Shown: positions 9,299-17,331 of the stretch, piece by piece
Layout of the letters: each line of letters opens with the position of its first letter
Numbering within the stretch: the first letter of the stretch is position 1
Assembly: GCF_040359615.1 (NCBI RefSeq)
Contig: NZ_CP132942.1
Span: 2,852,001 to 2,916,000, forward strand
Direction of reading: 5' to 3'
DNA from: Tunturibacter psychrotolerans
GTDB taxonomy: Bacteria > Acidobacteriota > Terriglobia > Terriglobales > Acidobacteriaceae
Length of the DNA: 64,000 nt
Notes under the pieces: generated by a model
Told to the model about the DNA's origin: nothing
Seen by the model: only the letters and a program-made list of their open reading frames with translations
Databases searched by the model: none
Translations under genes and position numbers: made by a program

Positions 9299-10897
9299 CT
9301 ACCGCACCCAGGCATCCCGTAAAAAATCAAAGCTCCCCGCCCCACGAGGCACAACCCCCTCAACTCGCCGAGTATGAATCACCTCATTATTCGGATACCA
9401 CATCGGAATTCCCGGCAAATCCTCCGCCAGAATCTTCTGCACCTCAACGTAATCGGCTCTCCTCGCCGCCCGATCCGAACTAGCCGCCGCCTCCGTCAGC
9501 AAAGCATCCACGCGCCCATTCGAATACCGCCCTCGATTTCCCCCCCTCGGCGGAAAGCTGCTCGAAGCATACGCGTACCGAAAGATATCCGGATCTTCAT
9601 TGCTCCCAATCCATCGCAGCGCATACATCTGGAACGCACCTTTCGTCACGTCGGAATAAAATGTCCCAAACTCCCCTGACCTTATCTCGAGTCGAATCCC
9701 CGCCGCTCGCAGCTGCTGCTGCAACACCGTCACCATCAGCCGAGTCGTCTCATCCGTACTCGTCTTCATTGTCAACCGCAGCCGCACACCATCTTTGCCA
9801 GCAGGGAAGCCCGCCTCCTCCAGCAACCTCTGCGCCCGCGCCACATCATGCGGATATTGCGCTAACCCCGCATCCTTCGCAGCCGCCCAGTGTCCCTCCG
9901 GCAGCAACGTATCCGCCAGCCGAGCCTGTCCCCGCCAAATCGCATCCACAATCGCCTGCCGATCCATCGCACACGCAATCGCCTGTCGCACCCGCTTATC
10001 CTTCAATAACGGATCTGTAACATTAAATGTCACATAAACCACAGGCGACCCACCCCCCGACTCCACCTTCAGGTTCGGTGCACTCTCTAGAGCATGCACC
10101 ATATCCAGCGTCACCACGTTGCTGGCCAGGTCCGCCGATCCCTTCTTCAGCTCCAACGCACTCGTAATCGCATCCGGCACCACCTCAAACCGCACCTGTT
10201 CAATCCGCTGCGCACCGGCAGGAACCTCCTGCATCCCCGCCCAGTACTCATGATTCCGCGCAACGATCACCTCTTTATCCTGCACCGCACTTACAAACCG
10301 AAACGGCCCCGACCCCACCGGATGAAGTCCAAAATCCTTCCCGCTCCCACGCGGCACCACGCCAAACAAGCCATCGCTCACATTGAACAACAGCCCCTCA
10401 TCAGGCCGTTTCAAATGCACCACAACCGTCAGCCGATCTCTCGCTTCAACCTTGTCCACCGCCGCGAAGCCCCCGCCTTTTGCGGTAACAACCGAACCAT
10501 CGATCAAACTCCTGATCGTATAAGCAACATCTTCCGCGTCAAGCGGCGTTCCATCATGAAACCGCACGCCATCGCGCAGATGAAACACCCACGTCAACGG
10601 ATCAGGCTGCTCCCAGCTCTTTGCCAGCCACGGCTGCAACTCATAGTGCTCATCCTTCTTCACCAGAGCATCAAAGATCAGCCCACCCACACGTTCCGAC
10701 TGCGCATCCGCTCCCACCCGCAAGTCCAGATTATTCGGACTGCTCTCAATAATCACAACCACCGACCCCGGCTCTTCCACTCGCCCACGACACCCAGTGA
10801 TTCCAACAGACACAGCCATAAAGACCATGCAAATCCATCGTCGTCGGATTCCAGCCAAAATCGCGGTAGAGCTCGCACTAAAAAAAGATATCGTCAT
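9299..10897 (-). CDS. Peptide/oligopeptide ABC transporter substrate-binding lipoprotein (SBP_bac_5 family)
   Basis: 532-residue extracytoplasmic solute-binding protein of the DppA/OppA type. It should be anchored to a membrane by lipidation of C36 in the lipobox ITGC, after a basic (IRRRW) and hydrophobic (ICMVFMAVSV) leader. Family signatures include the N-terminal NNLDLRVGADAQSERVGGL region, the LAKSWEQPDPLTWVFHLRDG segment, FHDGTPLDAEDVAYTI, and the DKRVRQAIACAMDRQAI helix in the middle. No permease or ATPase gene adjoins it, so it either serves a transporter encoded elsewhere or is an orphan receptor. It lies downstream of anmK on the same strand. Whether the true start is M1 or a later Met nearer the leader is not settled. 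Confidence 0.88.
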   Translation of the reverse strand: MTISFFSASSTAILAGIRRRWICMVFMAVSVGITGCRGRVEEPGSVVVIIESSPNNLDLRVGADAQSERVGGLIFDALVKKDEHYELQPWLAKSWEQPDPLTWVFHLRDGVRFHDGTPLDAEDVAYTIRSLIDGSVVTAKGGGFAAVDKVEARDRLTVVVHLKRPDEGLLFNVSDGLFGVVPRGSGKDFGLHPVGSGPFRFVSAVQDKEVIVARNHEYWAGMQEVPAGAQRIEQVRFEVVPDAITSALELKKGSADLASNVVTLDMVHALESAPNLKVESGGGSPVVYVTFNVTDPLLKDKRVRQAIACAMDRQAIVDAIWRGQARLADTLLPEGHWAAAKDAGLAQYPHDVARAQRLLEEAGFPAGKDGVRLRLTMKTSTDETTRLMVTVLQQQLRAAGIRLEIRSGEFGTFYSDVTKGAFQMYALRWIGSNEDPDIFRYAYASSSFPPRGGNRGRYSNGRVDALLTEAAASSDRAARRADYVEVQKILAEDLPGIPMWYPNNEVIHTRRVEGVVPRGAGSFDFLRDAWVR

Positions 10898-10960
10898 CTC
10901 GTCCGGAGCACGCCAGAGAACCCTGATGCCCTCATCTGACTTTGAGTATCACCCCTCGAG

Positions 10961-12157
10961 CTAATAAGCATGCGTCACTTTACCCAGCACCACGGCTCTC
11001 TGTGCCCCAGTTGCCGCAGGAATATTTCCAGGCAGATTGAACCAGCTCAACCACGCAAGCAGTGCAAACGCAACCCCCTCCTTCGCCTGTGCCGGAACCC
11101 CCAACTCCTCCATCAACCGCACCTTCACTCCCATCGGCTCCAATCCTTCCGTCAGCAGTCCGATCAAGGAAGCATTCTTCGCCCCTCCTCCTGAAATTAC
11201 GAATTCCACCGGAGACAGCGGAGCTGCCTGGCCCACGTGCCCCCACAAAAACTTCCGATAAGCCTTCAAAATCGACGCAGCTGTCAAAGCAGTAGCGGTT
11301 GCGACTACATCTTCATCTCGATCCTCACTCCCAGCCGCCTTCCGGCACATCGCAATAAATCGCGAAACAAACGTCTCTCCAAACTGCTCTCGCCCGCAAG
11401 ACTTTGGCGGCAGGGAAGAGAAGTATGGTTCATTCAGAATCATCTCCACCACATCCCGCAGCACGAGCCCTGTCCGAGCCACCGCACCGCCACGGTCAAA
11501 GTCGCGCTCATACAGTCTCTTCATACAGGCATCGATCACCATATTTCCCGGACCGGTATCGAACGCCATCACCGCATCCACTCCCGCCTCAGCCGGAACA
11601 GCGGTAACATTCGCAATCCCGCCAAGATTCAGCAAAACCCTGCTCACCTTCGCAGAGCGAAACATGCAGTAGTCCAGCATAGGGACCAGCGGAGCGCCCT
11701 GTCCCCCAGCAGCCAGATCCGCCGGCCTGAAGTCGCTCACAACTGGAATCCTTAGCCTCTCCGCGATCACGGCGGCCTCGCCCATCTGCCATGTGGCGCG
11801 CGTCGCCTTCCCGAGATACTTCTCCGAAGCCCCCTGGTGGTACACCGTCTGCCCATGACAACCCACCAGCTTTATCTTCACCCCAAACTTCTCCTGCGCC
11901 TTTGCCACTGCATCCGCATACACCTCACCCAATCGCCAGTTCAGCCGCGCAAGCTCTGCCACCGAAATCGCATCGGCATCCATCGCTGCGAGCACCGCCG
12001 CCCGCAGAGTCTTCGGATACGCCAATCCCAAATGTCCCAGCAGTTTGATACGCGGCATTCCACCAGCCACCGACGGAGGCGAAATCCTGCAGATCGCAAC
12101 ATCCACTCCATCCGCGGAGGTACCACTCATCACTCCAGCTACCACCAAGCTCTTCAC
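10961..12157 (-). CDS. anmK: Anhydro-N-acetylmuramic acid kinase
   Basis: Phosphorylates and opens 1,6-anhydro-N-acetylmuramic acid to MurNAc-6-phosphate in cytoplasmic peptidoglycan recycling. The family phosphate-binding motif MSGTSADGVD is at residues 10-19; further conserved blocks are the GCHGQTVYHQ segment, SDFRPADLAAGGQGAPLVP, NLGGIANVT, FDTGPGNMVID and VISGGGAKN. At 398 residues the length is normal for the family. I place the start at GTG 12157 because GGAGG lies about five bases upstream; a longer frame from 12205 would add 16 poorly conserved residues and run into palindromic DNA. It follows mutS on the same strand after 121 bases that contain palindromes and a REP-like element, so it may have its own promoter. 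Confidence 0.92.
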   Translation of the reverse strand: MKSLVVAGVMSGTSADGVDVAICRISPPSVAGGMPRIKLLGHLGLAYPKTLRAAVLAAMDADAISVAELARLNWRLGEVYADAVAKAQEKFGVKIKLVGCHGQTVYHQGASEKYLGKATRATWQMGEAAVIAERLRIPVVSDFRPADLAAGGQGAPLVPMLDYCMFRSAKVSRVLLNLGGIANVTAVPAEAGVDAVMAFDTGPGNMVIDACMKRLYERDFDRGGAVARTGLVLRDVVEMILNEPYFSSLPPKSCGREQFGETFVSRFIAMCRKAAGSEDRDEDVVATATALTAASILKAYRKFLWGHVGQAAPLSPVEFVISGGGAKNASLIGLLTEGLEPMGVKVRLMEELGVPAQAKEGVAFALLAWLSWFNLPGNIPAATGAQRAVVLGKVTHAY

Positions 12158-12179
12158 AAAGCCTCCCCAACCGAATGAC

Positions 12180-12210
12180 ACCGGGCAACGCCCGGTCCAA
12201 TGCATTGGAC
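12180..12210. promoter_or_regulatory. Two adjacent perfect palindromes upstream of anmK
   Basis: ACCGGGC-AAC-GCCCGGT (12180-12196) is immediately followed by the uninterrupted 16-bp perfect palindrome GTCCAATGCATTGGAC (12195-12210), sharing two bases with it. Both lie 23-53 bases upstream of the proposed anmK start. The second has the form of a dimeric repressor operator; the first could equally be an RNA hairpin at the end of the mutS transcript. No regulator gene is nearby. Confidence 0.6.
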
Positions 12211-12222
12211 ATCACCACAAAA

Positions 12223-12264
12223 GGTATACAAGTCACGAAGTGACCGCCCCGCGCGTAGCGGGCT
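12223..12264 (+). repeat. REP-like element, copy 1 (mutS-anmK gap)
   Basis: The element begins GGTATACAAG, continues with GTCACGAAGTGACC (a GTCAC/GTGAC hairpin) and then CCCGC-GCGTA-GCGGG. Its first 26 bases are identical to copy 3 at 17267, and copy 2 at 17180-17221 is a near match in reverse. The intergenic position and paired stems fit a bacterial REP element. No RAYT (TnpA-REP) transposase is in the window. Confidence 0.75.
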
Positions 12265-12278
12265 CGTCCGGCAGAACA

Positions 12279-14942
12279 TCATCCCTTCAACTCCCTCTGC
12301 AACTCCGCCAGCAAATTCAAAGCATCCCTCGGAGTCAGCCCATCCACATCCGCCTCCGCCAATCGATCCACAATCCTCTGCGACAACGGCGTAAACATAG
12401 TCATCTGCATCTGCGCCCCCTGCGCAGGCGAAGCCTCTCGTACCTGCTGCGTCTCCGCTCGCTCATGCACCTTCAATACCTCGCGAGCACGCGCAATTAC
12501 ACCAGAAGGCAGGCCAGCCAACCGTGCAACCTCGATCCCATAGCTCTTACTGGCAGGCCCTGCTTCTACCGTATGCAAAAACACAATCCCCCCCGCCGTC
12601 TCCTTCACCGTCACCCGCAGATTCGTCAGCCTCGCCAGCCGATCCGCAAGCAGCGTCAGCTCATGATAGTGCGTCGCAAACAGCGTCCTCGCTCCAATCC
12701 GGTCGTGTAGATGTTCCACCGTCGCCCAGGCCAAACTCAATCCATCATAAGTAGCAGTCCCACGCCCCATCTCATCCAGCAGCACCAGCGAGCGGTTCGT
12801 CGCCGTATTCAAAATCGCCGCCGTCTCCGTCATCTCAACCATGAACGTCGACCGCCCCCGCGCCACATTATCGCTAGCCCCAATGCGCGTATAAATCCGA
12901 TCCACCAACCCCAGCCGCATCCTCTCCGCCGGAACAAAGCTCCCCATCTGCGCCATCACCACCAGAAGCGCAGCCATCCGCAGATACGTACTCTTCCCCC
13001 CCATATTCGGCCCCGTAATCAGCAGCACCGCCGGTCCCGCATCCGCATCCAGATGAACCGAGTTCGGCACAAACCGCCCACTCCCCGACTCCTCCATCCG
13101 CCTCTCCACCACCGGATGCCGCGCCTGCACAAACTCCAGCACTCCCGACTCCTCAACCTGCGGTCTCACCCAACCACGCAGCGCTGCCAGATGCGCAAAA
13201 CAACCAAGCAGATCGATCTCCGCAATCTTCCTCGCAGTCTCCCGCATCCGCCCCGCGGCCTCCAGCAACTGCCGTCGCAACTCCGCAAAGATCTTCTTCT
13301 CAATCTCCCCACTCCGCTCCTGCGCGTTCAAAATCTTCGTCTCATACTCCTTCAACTCGGGAGTAGTAAACCGCTCCGCATTCACCAGCGTCTGCTTCCG
13401 CTCATAGTCCGCCGGCACAGCCTTCGCATTCGCCTTCGTCACCTCAAGGTAGTAGCCAAACACATTGTTAAACCGCACCTTCAGCGACCCGATCCCCGTT
13501 CGTTCGCGCTCCCTCTCCTCAATCGCTGCCAGCGCCTGCCGCCCACTGCGGCTCAATTCCCGCAGTTCATCCAACTCCGCATCCACTCCCTCGCGAATCG
13601 CCCCACCATCCCCAAGCGAAACCGGCGGCTCCTCCACAATCGTCCGCACAATCATCTCGTGCAGATCCTCCAACGGATCGACACTCGCACCCAACTCCCG
13701 CCATCTCGCACTCTCAAACAATCGAACCGCCGCCACCACCCCTGGCAAACAATCCAGCGTCCTCGCCAGTGCCATCACCTCTCTCGGCCCAGCCGAATCC
13801 AGCGCCACCCTCCCCAGCAATCTCTCTAAATCCAGCACCCCATCCATCGACCGCCGCAGCTCTTCCCGACGTCGCAGATCCCCCGCGGCCTCACCCACTG
13901 CCTCCAGCCTCGCCTCAATCTCCCCCACCCCACTCGCCGGCCGCAGCAACGAAGCCCGCAACAACCGCTTTCCCATCGGCGTACAGCAAGCATCCATCGT
14001 GTAAAAAAGCGTAGTCTGCACTGACTCGCCCGAAAACAGCGGCTCCACCAGCTCCAAATTCCGCACACTCACCGCATCCAACTCAAGACAAGTAGACCGC
14101 TCATAAAAACGCAGCCCATCCACATGCTCCAGCCCACCCTGCTTGGTCGCCCGCATATAGTGCAGCAGAGCCCCAGCCGCCACCGCAGCAGCCTCATGCC
14201 CACCCAACCCCATCCCATCCAGCGAATGCACTTTAAAATGATTCCGCACCAACGGCACCGCATAATCGGCCGTAAACACCCACTCCTCCACCGCCGTCTT
14301 CGTCCGAATCCCATCCAGCCCCGCCGCCGTTTCGCTCTCCCCCGCCAAATTCACGCCACCCAGCAGGCCCGTCCCATACAGCAACTCCACCGGCCGCACC
14401 CGCCCCAACTCATCCACCAGCGCCGCCCATCCGCCGCCAGCAAACTCCGTAGCCCGAAACTCCCCCGTAGAAAGATCCAGCAAAGCCAACCCACAAACCT
14501 GCCCCACCCCCGAACCCAACACCGCCACGCTCGCCAGATAATTGCTCTGTTCCGCCCCCAACGTCGGATCGAGCGCAGTCCCCGGCGTCAGCACTCGCGT
14601 AACCTCACGCCGCACGACCGCCTTGGTCAGCTTCGGGTCCTCCATCTGCTCCATCATCGCAACCTTGTATCCCAGGCGCAGCAGCTTCTGCAGATACACC
14701 TCAGCCGCATGGTAGGGAACCCCGCACATCGGCTGCTTCTTCTCTCGATCGCGAGCAGTTAGCGTCAGTTGCAGCACGCGCGAGACAAGAATCGCATCCT
14801 CATAAAACAGCTCATAAAAGTCCCCAATCCTGCAGAACACCAGGCAGTCGGGATACTGTTCCTTCGCTGCAAAATATTGCCGCATCGCCGGCGTCGCCCC
14901 AGCCGCTTCACCCGCCAACTTCGTCACTGTCTCATTCGTCAT
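12279..14942 (-). CDS. mutS: DNA mismatch repair protein MutS
   Basis: Recognises mismatches and small loops and starts methyl-independent mismatch repair with MutL. The mismatch-reading Phe-x-Glu is F42-Y43-E44 in GDFYELF. The connector, lever and clamp domains follow, then the ABC-type ATPase with Walker A GPNMGGKST (near residue 643), the STFMVEM signature region, Walker B LVLLDEMGRGT and the ATHYHEL segment. At 887 residues it is full length, with a C-terminal helical tail. ATG 14942 is preferred over GTG 14948, two codons upstream. mutL is not in the window; anmK lies downstream on the same strand, and the pqq operon diverges from the mutS start. Confidence 0.97.
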   Translation of the reverse strand: MTNETVTKLAGEAAGATPAMRQYFAAKEQYPDCLVFCRIGDFYELFYEDAILVSRVLQLTLTARDREKKQPMCGVPYHAAEVYLQKLLRLGYKVAMMEQMEDPKLTKAVVRREVTRVLTPGTALDPTLGAEQSNYLASVAVLGSGVGQVCGLALLDLSTGEFRATEFAGGGWAALVDELGRVRPVELLYGTGLLGGVNLAGESETAAGLDGIRTKTAVEEWVFTADYAVPLVRNHFKVHSLDGMGLGGHEAAAVAAGALLHYMRATKQGGLEHVDGLRFYERSTCLELDAVSVRNLELVEPLFSGESVQTTLFYTMDACCTPMGKRLLRASLLRPASGVGEIEARLEAVGEAAGDLRRREELRRSMDGVLDLERLLGRVALDSAGPREVMALARTLDCLPGVVAAVRLFESARWRELGASVDPLEDLHEMIVRTIVEEPPVSLGDGGAIREGVDAELDELRELSRSGRQALAAIEERERERTGIGSLKVRFNNVFGYYLEVTKANAKAVPADYERKQTLVNAERFTTPELKEYETKILNAQERSGEIEKKIFAELRRQLLEAAGRMRETARKIAEIDLLGCFAHLAALRGWVRPQVEESGVLEFVQARHPVVERRMEESGSGRFVPNSVHLDADAGPAVLLITGPNMGGKSTYLRMAALLVVMAQMGSFVPAERMRLGLVDRIYTRIGASDNVARGRSTFMVEMTETAAILNTATNRSLVLLDEMGRGTATYDGLSLAWATVEHLHDRIGARTLFATHYHELTLLADRLARLTNLRVTVKETAGGIVFLHTVEAGPASKSYGIEVARLAGLPSGVIARAREVLKVHERAETQQVREASPAQGAQMQMTMFTPLSQRIVDRLAEADVDGLTPRDALNLLAELQRELKG

Positions 14943-15116
14943 AACCACAGAACCGCAGAATACCGTACCCAGCAGTCAAGGCGCCGAAGGCGCGCCAGCC
15001 TCGATGGCAGATCGCGCCGTGCGCGCAGCACGCCTTTGCCATTTTCTAGCAACCAACCGCCAAATACGGTACTCTAAGGAACAGCAGTCTCAGATCTTCC
15101 CGAGAGGTTCCACCGA

Positions 15117-15203
15117 ATGACACAGCCGACCTGGGCCACGCCCGACTTTGAAGAAGTATCCCTTAACTGCGAGATCAACTCCTACGCTCCCGTAGAACTC
15201 TAA
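15117..15203 (+). CDS. pqqA: PQQ precursor peptide PqqA
   Basis: 28-residue ribosomal precursor of pyrroloquinoline quinone; the cofactor is built from a conserved Glu and Tyr. The required E-x-x-x-Y pair is E19 and Y23 in CEINSY, and the C-terminal tail is APVEL. GAGAGG at 15102-15107 lies about nine bases before the ATG. The stop codon is 11 bases before the GTG start of pqqB, so the two are co-transcribed. Assignment rests on size, the Glu/Tyr motif and position. The peptide is short enough to be missed by ordinary gene callers. Confidence 0.93.
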   Translation: MTQPTWATPDFEEVSLNCEINSYAPVEL

Positions 15204-15214
15204 GCAGAGTTTCC

Positions 15215-16129
15215 GTGCGCATTAAAATCCTGGGGGCCGCCGCAGGTGGCGGCCTTCCCCAATGGAACTGCACCTGCGCCAATTGCACCTCTCTCCGCCA
15301 GCATCATCCCCACATCCAAGCCAGAACCCAGTCACAGCTAGCCGTAACCGCTGACGACAACACCTGGTTCCTGATCAACGCCTCCCCCGATCTCCGCCAG
15401 CAACTCATCAACAATTCTGAAATCCATCCAGACCCAGCAAAGGGCCTGCGCAACACTCCAGTCGCCGGAATCATCCTTACCAGTGCCGACCTCGACCACG
15501 TCCTCGGCCTCCTCCTGATGCGCGAGTTCACCCCCGTCCGCATCTACGCCACGCGCCCGGTCATCAGCATCCTCCAGAAAAACAGCTTCTTCCATATGCT
15601 CGATCGTCTCCCCGGACAATCCCGCTGGACCGAGATCGAACCGAACGTCAGCTTTCAAGCAGGCGGCGGCCTCACCTGCACCCCAATCGCGCTATCCAAC
15701 AGCCTGCCAACCTATATCAGCGAAGCAGACCGCGCTGCCCTCGACCCAACCGCCGCTACCATCGGACTCATCCTCGAGGACTCCAGGGGAGCCCGTGCTG
15801 CATACCTCCCCGCACTTCCGTCCGTGTCCGCTCCCTTGAAGCAGCTACTCTCCACGTGTTCCACTATCTTCATCGACGGAACCTTCTGGACCGACGACGA
15901 ACTCCAAAGAATCCAACCCGGAACACCTTTGGCTCGCTCCATGGGCCATCTTCCAATCAACGGTCCAGACGGATCACTCGAAACTCTGAAGGACCTGAAA
16001 GACATTCGCAAAATCTACACACACATCAACAACACAAACCCGATCTTGCAGGAACAAAGTTCGGAGCGTCGCGCAGTCGAGGACGCAGGCTGGGAAGTGG
16101 CATGGGACGGACTAGAGATAACGCTTTAG
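15215..16129 (+). CDS. pqqB: Pyrroloquinoline quinone biosynthesis protein PqqB
   Basis: Metallo-beta-lactamase-fold protein of the PQQ pathway, proposed in the literature to hydroxylate the tyrosine part of the PqqA-derived intermediate. The N terminus (MRIKILGAAAGGGLPQWNC) and the C-A-N-C cysteines right after it are typical of PqqB. Further blocks are LTSADLDHVLGLL, where the family keeps metal-binding residues, FIDGTFW, and the SMGHLPINGPDGS segment near the C terminus. At 304 residues it is of normal length. The start is GTG at 15215. The gene end overlaps pqqC by 28 bases, suggesting translational coupling. Confidence 0.95.
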   Translation: MRIKILGAAAGGGLPQWNCTCANCTSLRQHHPHIQARTQSQLAVTADDNTWFLINASPDLRQQLINNSEIHPDPAKGLRNTPVAGIILTSADLDHVLGLLLMREFTPVRIYATRPVISILQKNSFFHMLDRLPGQSRWTEIEPNVSFQAGGGLTCTPIALSNSLPTYISEADRAALDPTAATIGLILEDSRGARAAYLPALPSVSAPLKQLLSTCSTIFIDGTFWTDDELQRIQPGTPLARSMGHLPINGPDGSLETLKDLKDIRKIYTHINNTNPILQEQSSERRAVEDAGWEVAWDGLEITL

Positions 16130-16869
16130 ATCAAACAGAGCCGGTTTTGTTGAGTAAAACCGAGCTGCGCCAACGCCTCCAGCAGGTAGGCGAGGCAATG
16201 TATCACCACAAGCATCCCTTCCATCTGCAGATGCACGCAGGCCAGCTCACACGCGGCCAGATGCAGGCCTGGGTGCTCAACCGATACTACTATCAGAGCC
16301 GCATCCCAATCAAAGACGCCATCATCCTCTCGAAGTCCGAAGATGTAGCCCTCCGCCGCGCCTGGCGAAAACGCATCATCGACCACGACGGCGACACCGG
16401 CGTCGGTGGCATCGAAAAATGGCTGCAACTCGCAGAGGCCGCTGGCCTCGATCGCAACTACGTCATCAGTACCCACGCCATCCTCCCCGGCGTTCGCTAC
16501 GCAGTCGACGCATATATCGACCTCGTCACCAACAGCACTCTCCTCGAAGCTGTCTCTTCTTCGCTCACCGAACTCTTCGCCGGTCAGCTCATCGCCTTGC
16601 GCATGGACGCTCTCGCGAAACACTACCCCTGGCTTCAAAACGGTCTCGCCTACTTCCACGGCAGGCTCACCCAGGCTCCCGAAGACGCAGCCTTCGCCTT
16701 CGACTACGCAGCGGAACACGCCGACACTCCGCACCTTCAATCCTTGGTAGTTCGTTCGCTCGAAAGAAAGTGTGCTCTCCTCTGGGCGCAGCTCGACGCA
16801 CTCCAATACTGCTACGTCGAACCCGGATCGCTTCCTCCACAACCAGACGTCTTCCGTCCCGAGGAATAA
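16102..16869 (+). CDS. pqqC: Pyrroloquinoline-quinone synthase PqqC
   Basis: Cofactorless oxidase that performs the last ring closure and oxidation giving PQQ in the cytoplasm; all-helical TenA/PqqC fold. Conserved segments are HHKHPFH, AWVLNRYYYQSRIPIKDA, RRAWRKRIIDHDG, GIEKWLQLAEA and ELFAGQLIALRMDAL. The frame is open far upstream inside pqqB, but ATG 16102 is chosen because GGAAG lies five bases before it and it gives 255 residues, close to the family length. It overlaps the end of pqqB, and its stop codon overlaps the pqqD start (TAATG). Confidence 0.94.
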   Translation: MGRTRDNALDQTEPVLLSKTELRQRLQQVGEAMYHHKHPFHLQMHAGQLTRGQMQAWVLNRYYYQSRIPIKDAIILSKSEDVALRRAWRKRIIDHDGDTGVGGIEKWLQLAEAAGLDRNYVISTHAILPGVRYAVDAYIDLVTNSTLLEAVSSSLTELFAGQLIALRMDALAKHYPWLQNGLAYFHGRLTQAPEDAAFAFDYAAEHADTPHLQSLVVRSLERKCALLWAQLDALQYCYVEPGSLPPQPDVFRPEE

Positions 16870-17156
16870 TGAGCGAACCCGTCGCAGGCACCAGAATCCC
16901 GCGTCTTGCAGTAGGCTGTCGCGTCCGCACTGTCTCCCCTGACGAAGCGATGCTCTTGGTCCCCGAAGGCGCGCTTCGACTCAAGGGCGCAGCCAGCGAA
17001 ATAATCGCCCTCATCGACGGCCAGCGCTCCGTCGAAGCAATCACAACCCAACTCCAGCAGAAGCACAGCGCAACCGAGTCGTCGCAGATCGCCGCCGAGG
17101 TAAAACAGTTCCTCGACAAACTCCACGCACGTAGCGTGCTCCTCTACAAGGACTAG
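16869..17156 (+). CDS. pqqD: PQQ peptide chaperone PqqD
   Basis: 95-residue RRE-fold protein that binds the PqqA peptide and presents it to the radical-SAM enzyme PqqE. Characteristic features are the PRLAVGCRVRT opening, the VPEGALRLKGAASEIIALIDG core and the QIAAEVKQFLDKLHARSVL C-terminal helix. The ATG overlaps the pqqC stop codon by one base (TAATG), so translation is coupled. The gap to pqqE is unusually long (175 bases) and filled by two inverted REP-like elements. Confidence 0.93.
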   Translation: MSEPVAGTRIPRLAVGCRVRTVSPDEAMLLVPEGALRLKGAASEIIALIDGQRSVEAITTQLQQKHSATESSQIAAEVKQFLDKLHARSVLLYKD

Positions 17157-17179
17157 ATTAAGAGAATGGCCTTCCGGCC

Positions 17180-17221
17180 GGGACCGCTACGCGCGGAGCG
17201 GTCACTTCGTGACATCTATAC
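17180..17221 (-). repeat. REP-like element, copy 2 (pqqD-pqqE gap, inverted)
   Basis: Read on the minus strand it begins GGTATAGAT, then GTCACGAAGTGACCGC, then a hairpin CCGC-GCGTA-GCGG. It matches copies 1 and 3 closely but in the opposite orientation. Together with copy 3, 45 bases away, it forms a head-to-head pair resembling a BIME. Confidence 0.75.
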
Positions 17222-17266
17222 CGGCTTCGCCTGATGATCGCGACCAACGGGAGCGCCAACCGAAGG

Positions 17267-17308
17267 GGTATACAAGTCACGAAGTGACCGCCGCCCGCGC
17301 AGGGCGCA
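17267..17308 (+). repeat. REP-like element, copy 3 (pqqD-pqqE gap)
   Basis: The first 26 bases are identical to copy 1 at 12223-12248. The following hairpin is CGCCC-GCGCA-GGGCG, a different stem sequence from copies 1 and 2 but with the same length and almost the same loop. It ends about 24 bases before the pqqE start, so it will be in the leader of pqqE mRNA. Confidence 0.75.
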
Positions 17309-17331
17309 TACAATCTTTTCAAGCAGCAAAT

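Noticed and set aside
10094..10939. Plus-strand frame of 281 codons opposite the solute-binding lipoprotein gene
   Set aside because: The antisense composition (His/Arg/Pro-rich) and lack of a start signal mark it as a shadow.
12711..13829. Long plus-strand frame (372 codons) opposite mutS
   Set aside because: It is rich in His, Arg, Pro and Gln because of codon mirroring of mutS and has no recognisable motif; MutS motifs on the other strand are unambiguous.
17209..17331. Longer N terminus for pqqE
   Set aside because: The frame is open, but it would translate a REP-like hairpin; the family N terminus begins at ATG 17332.
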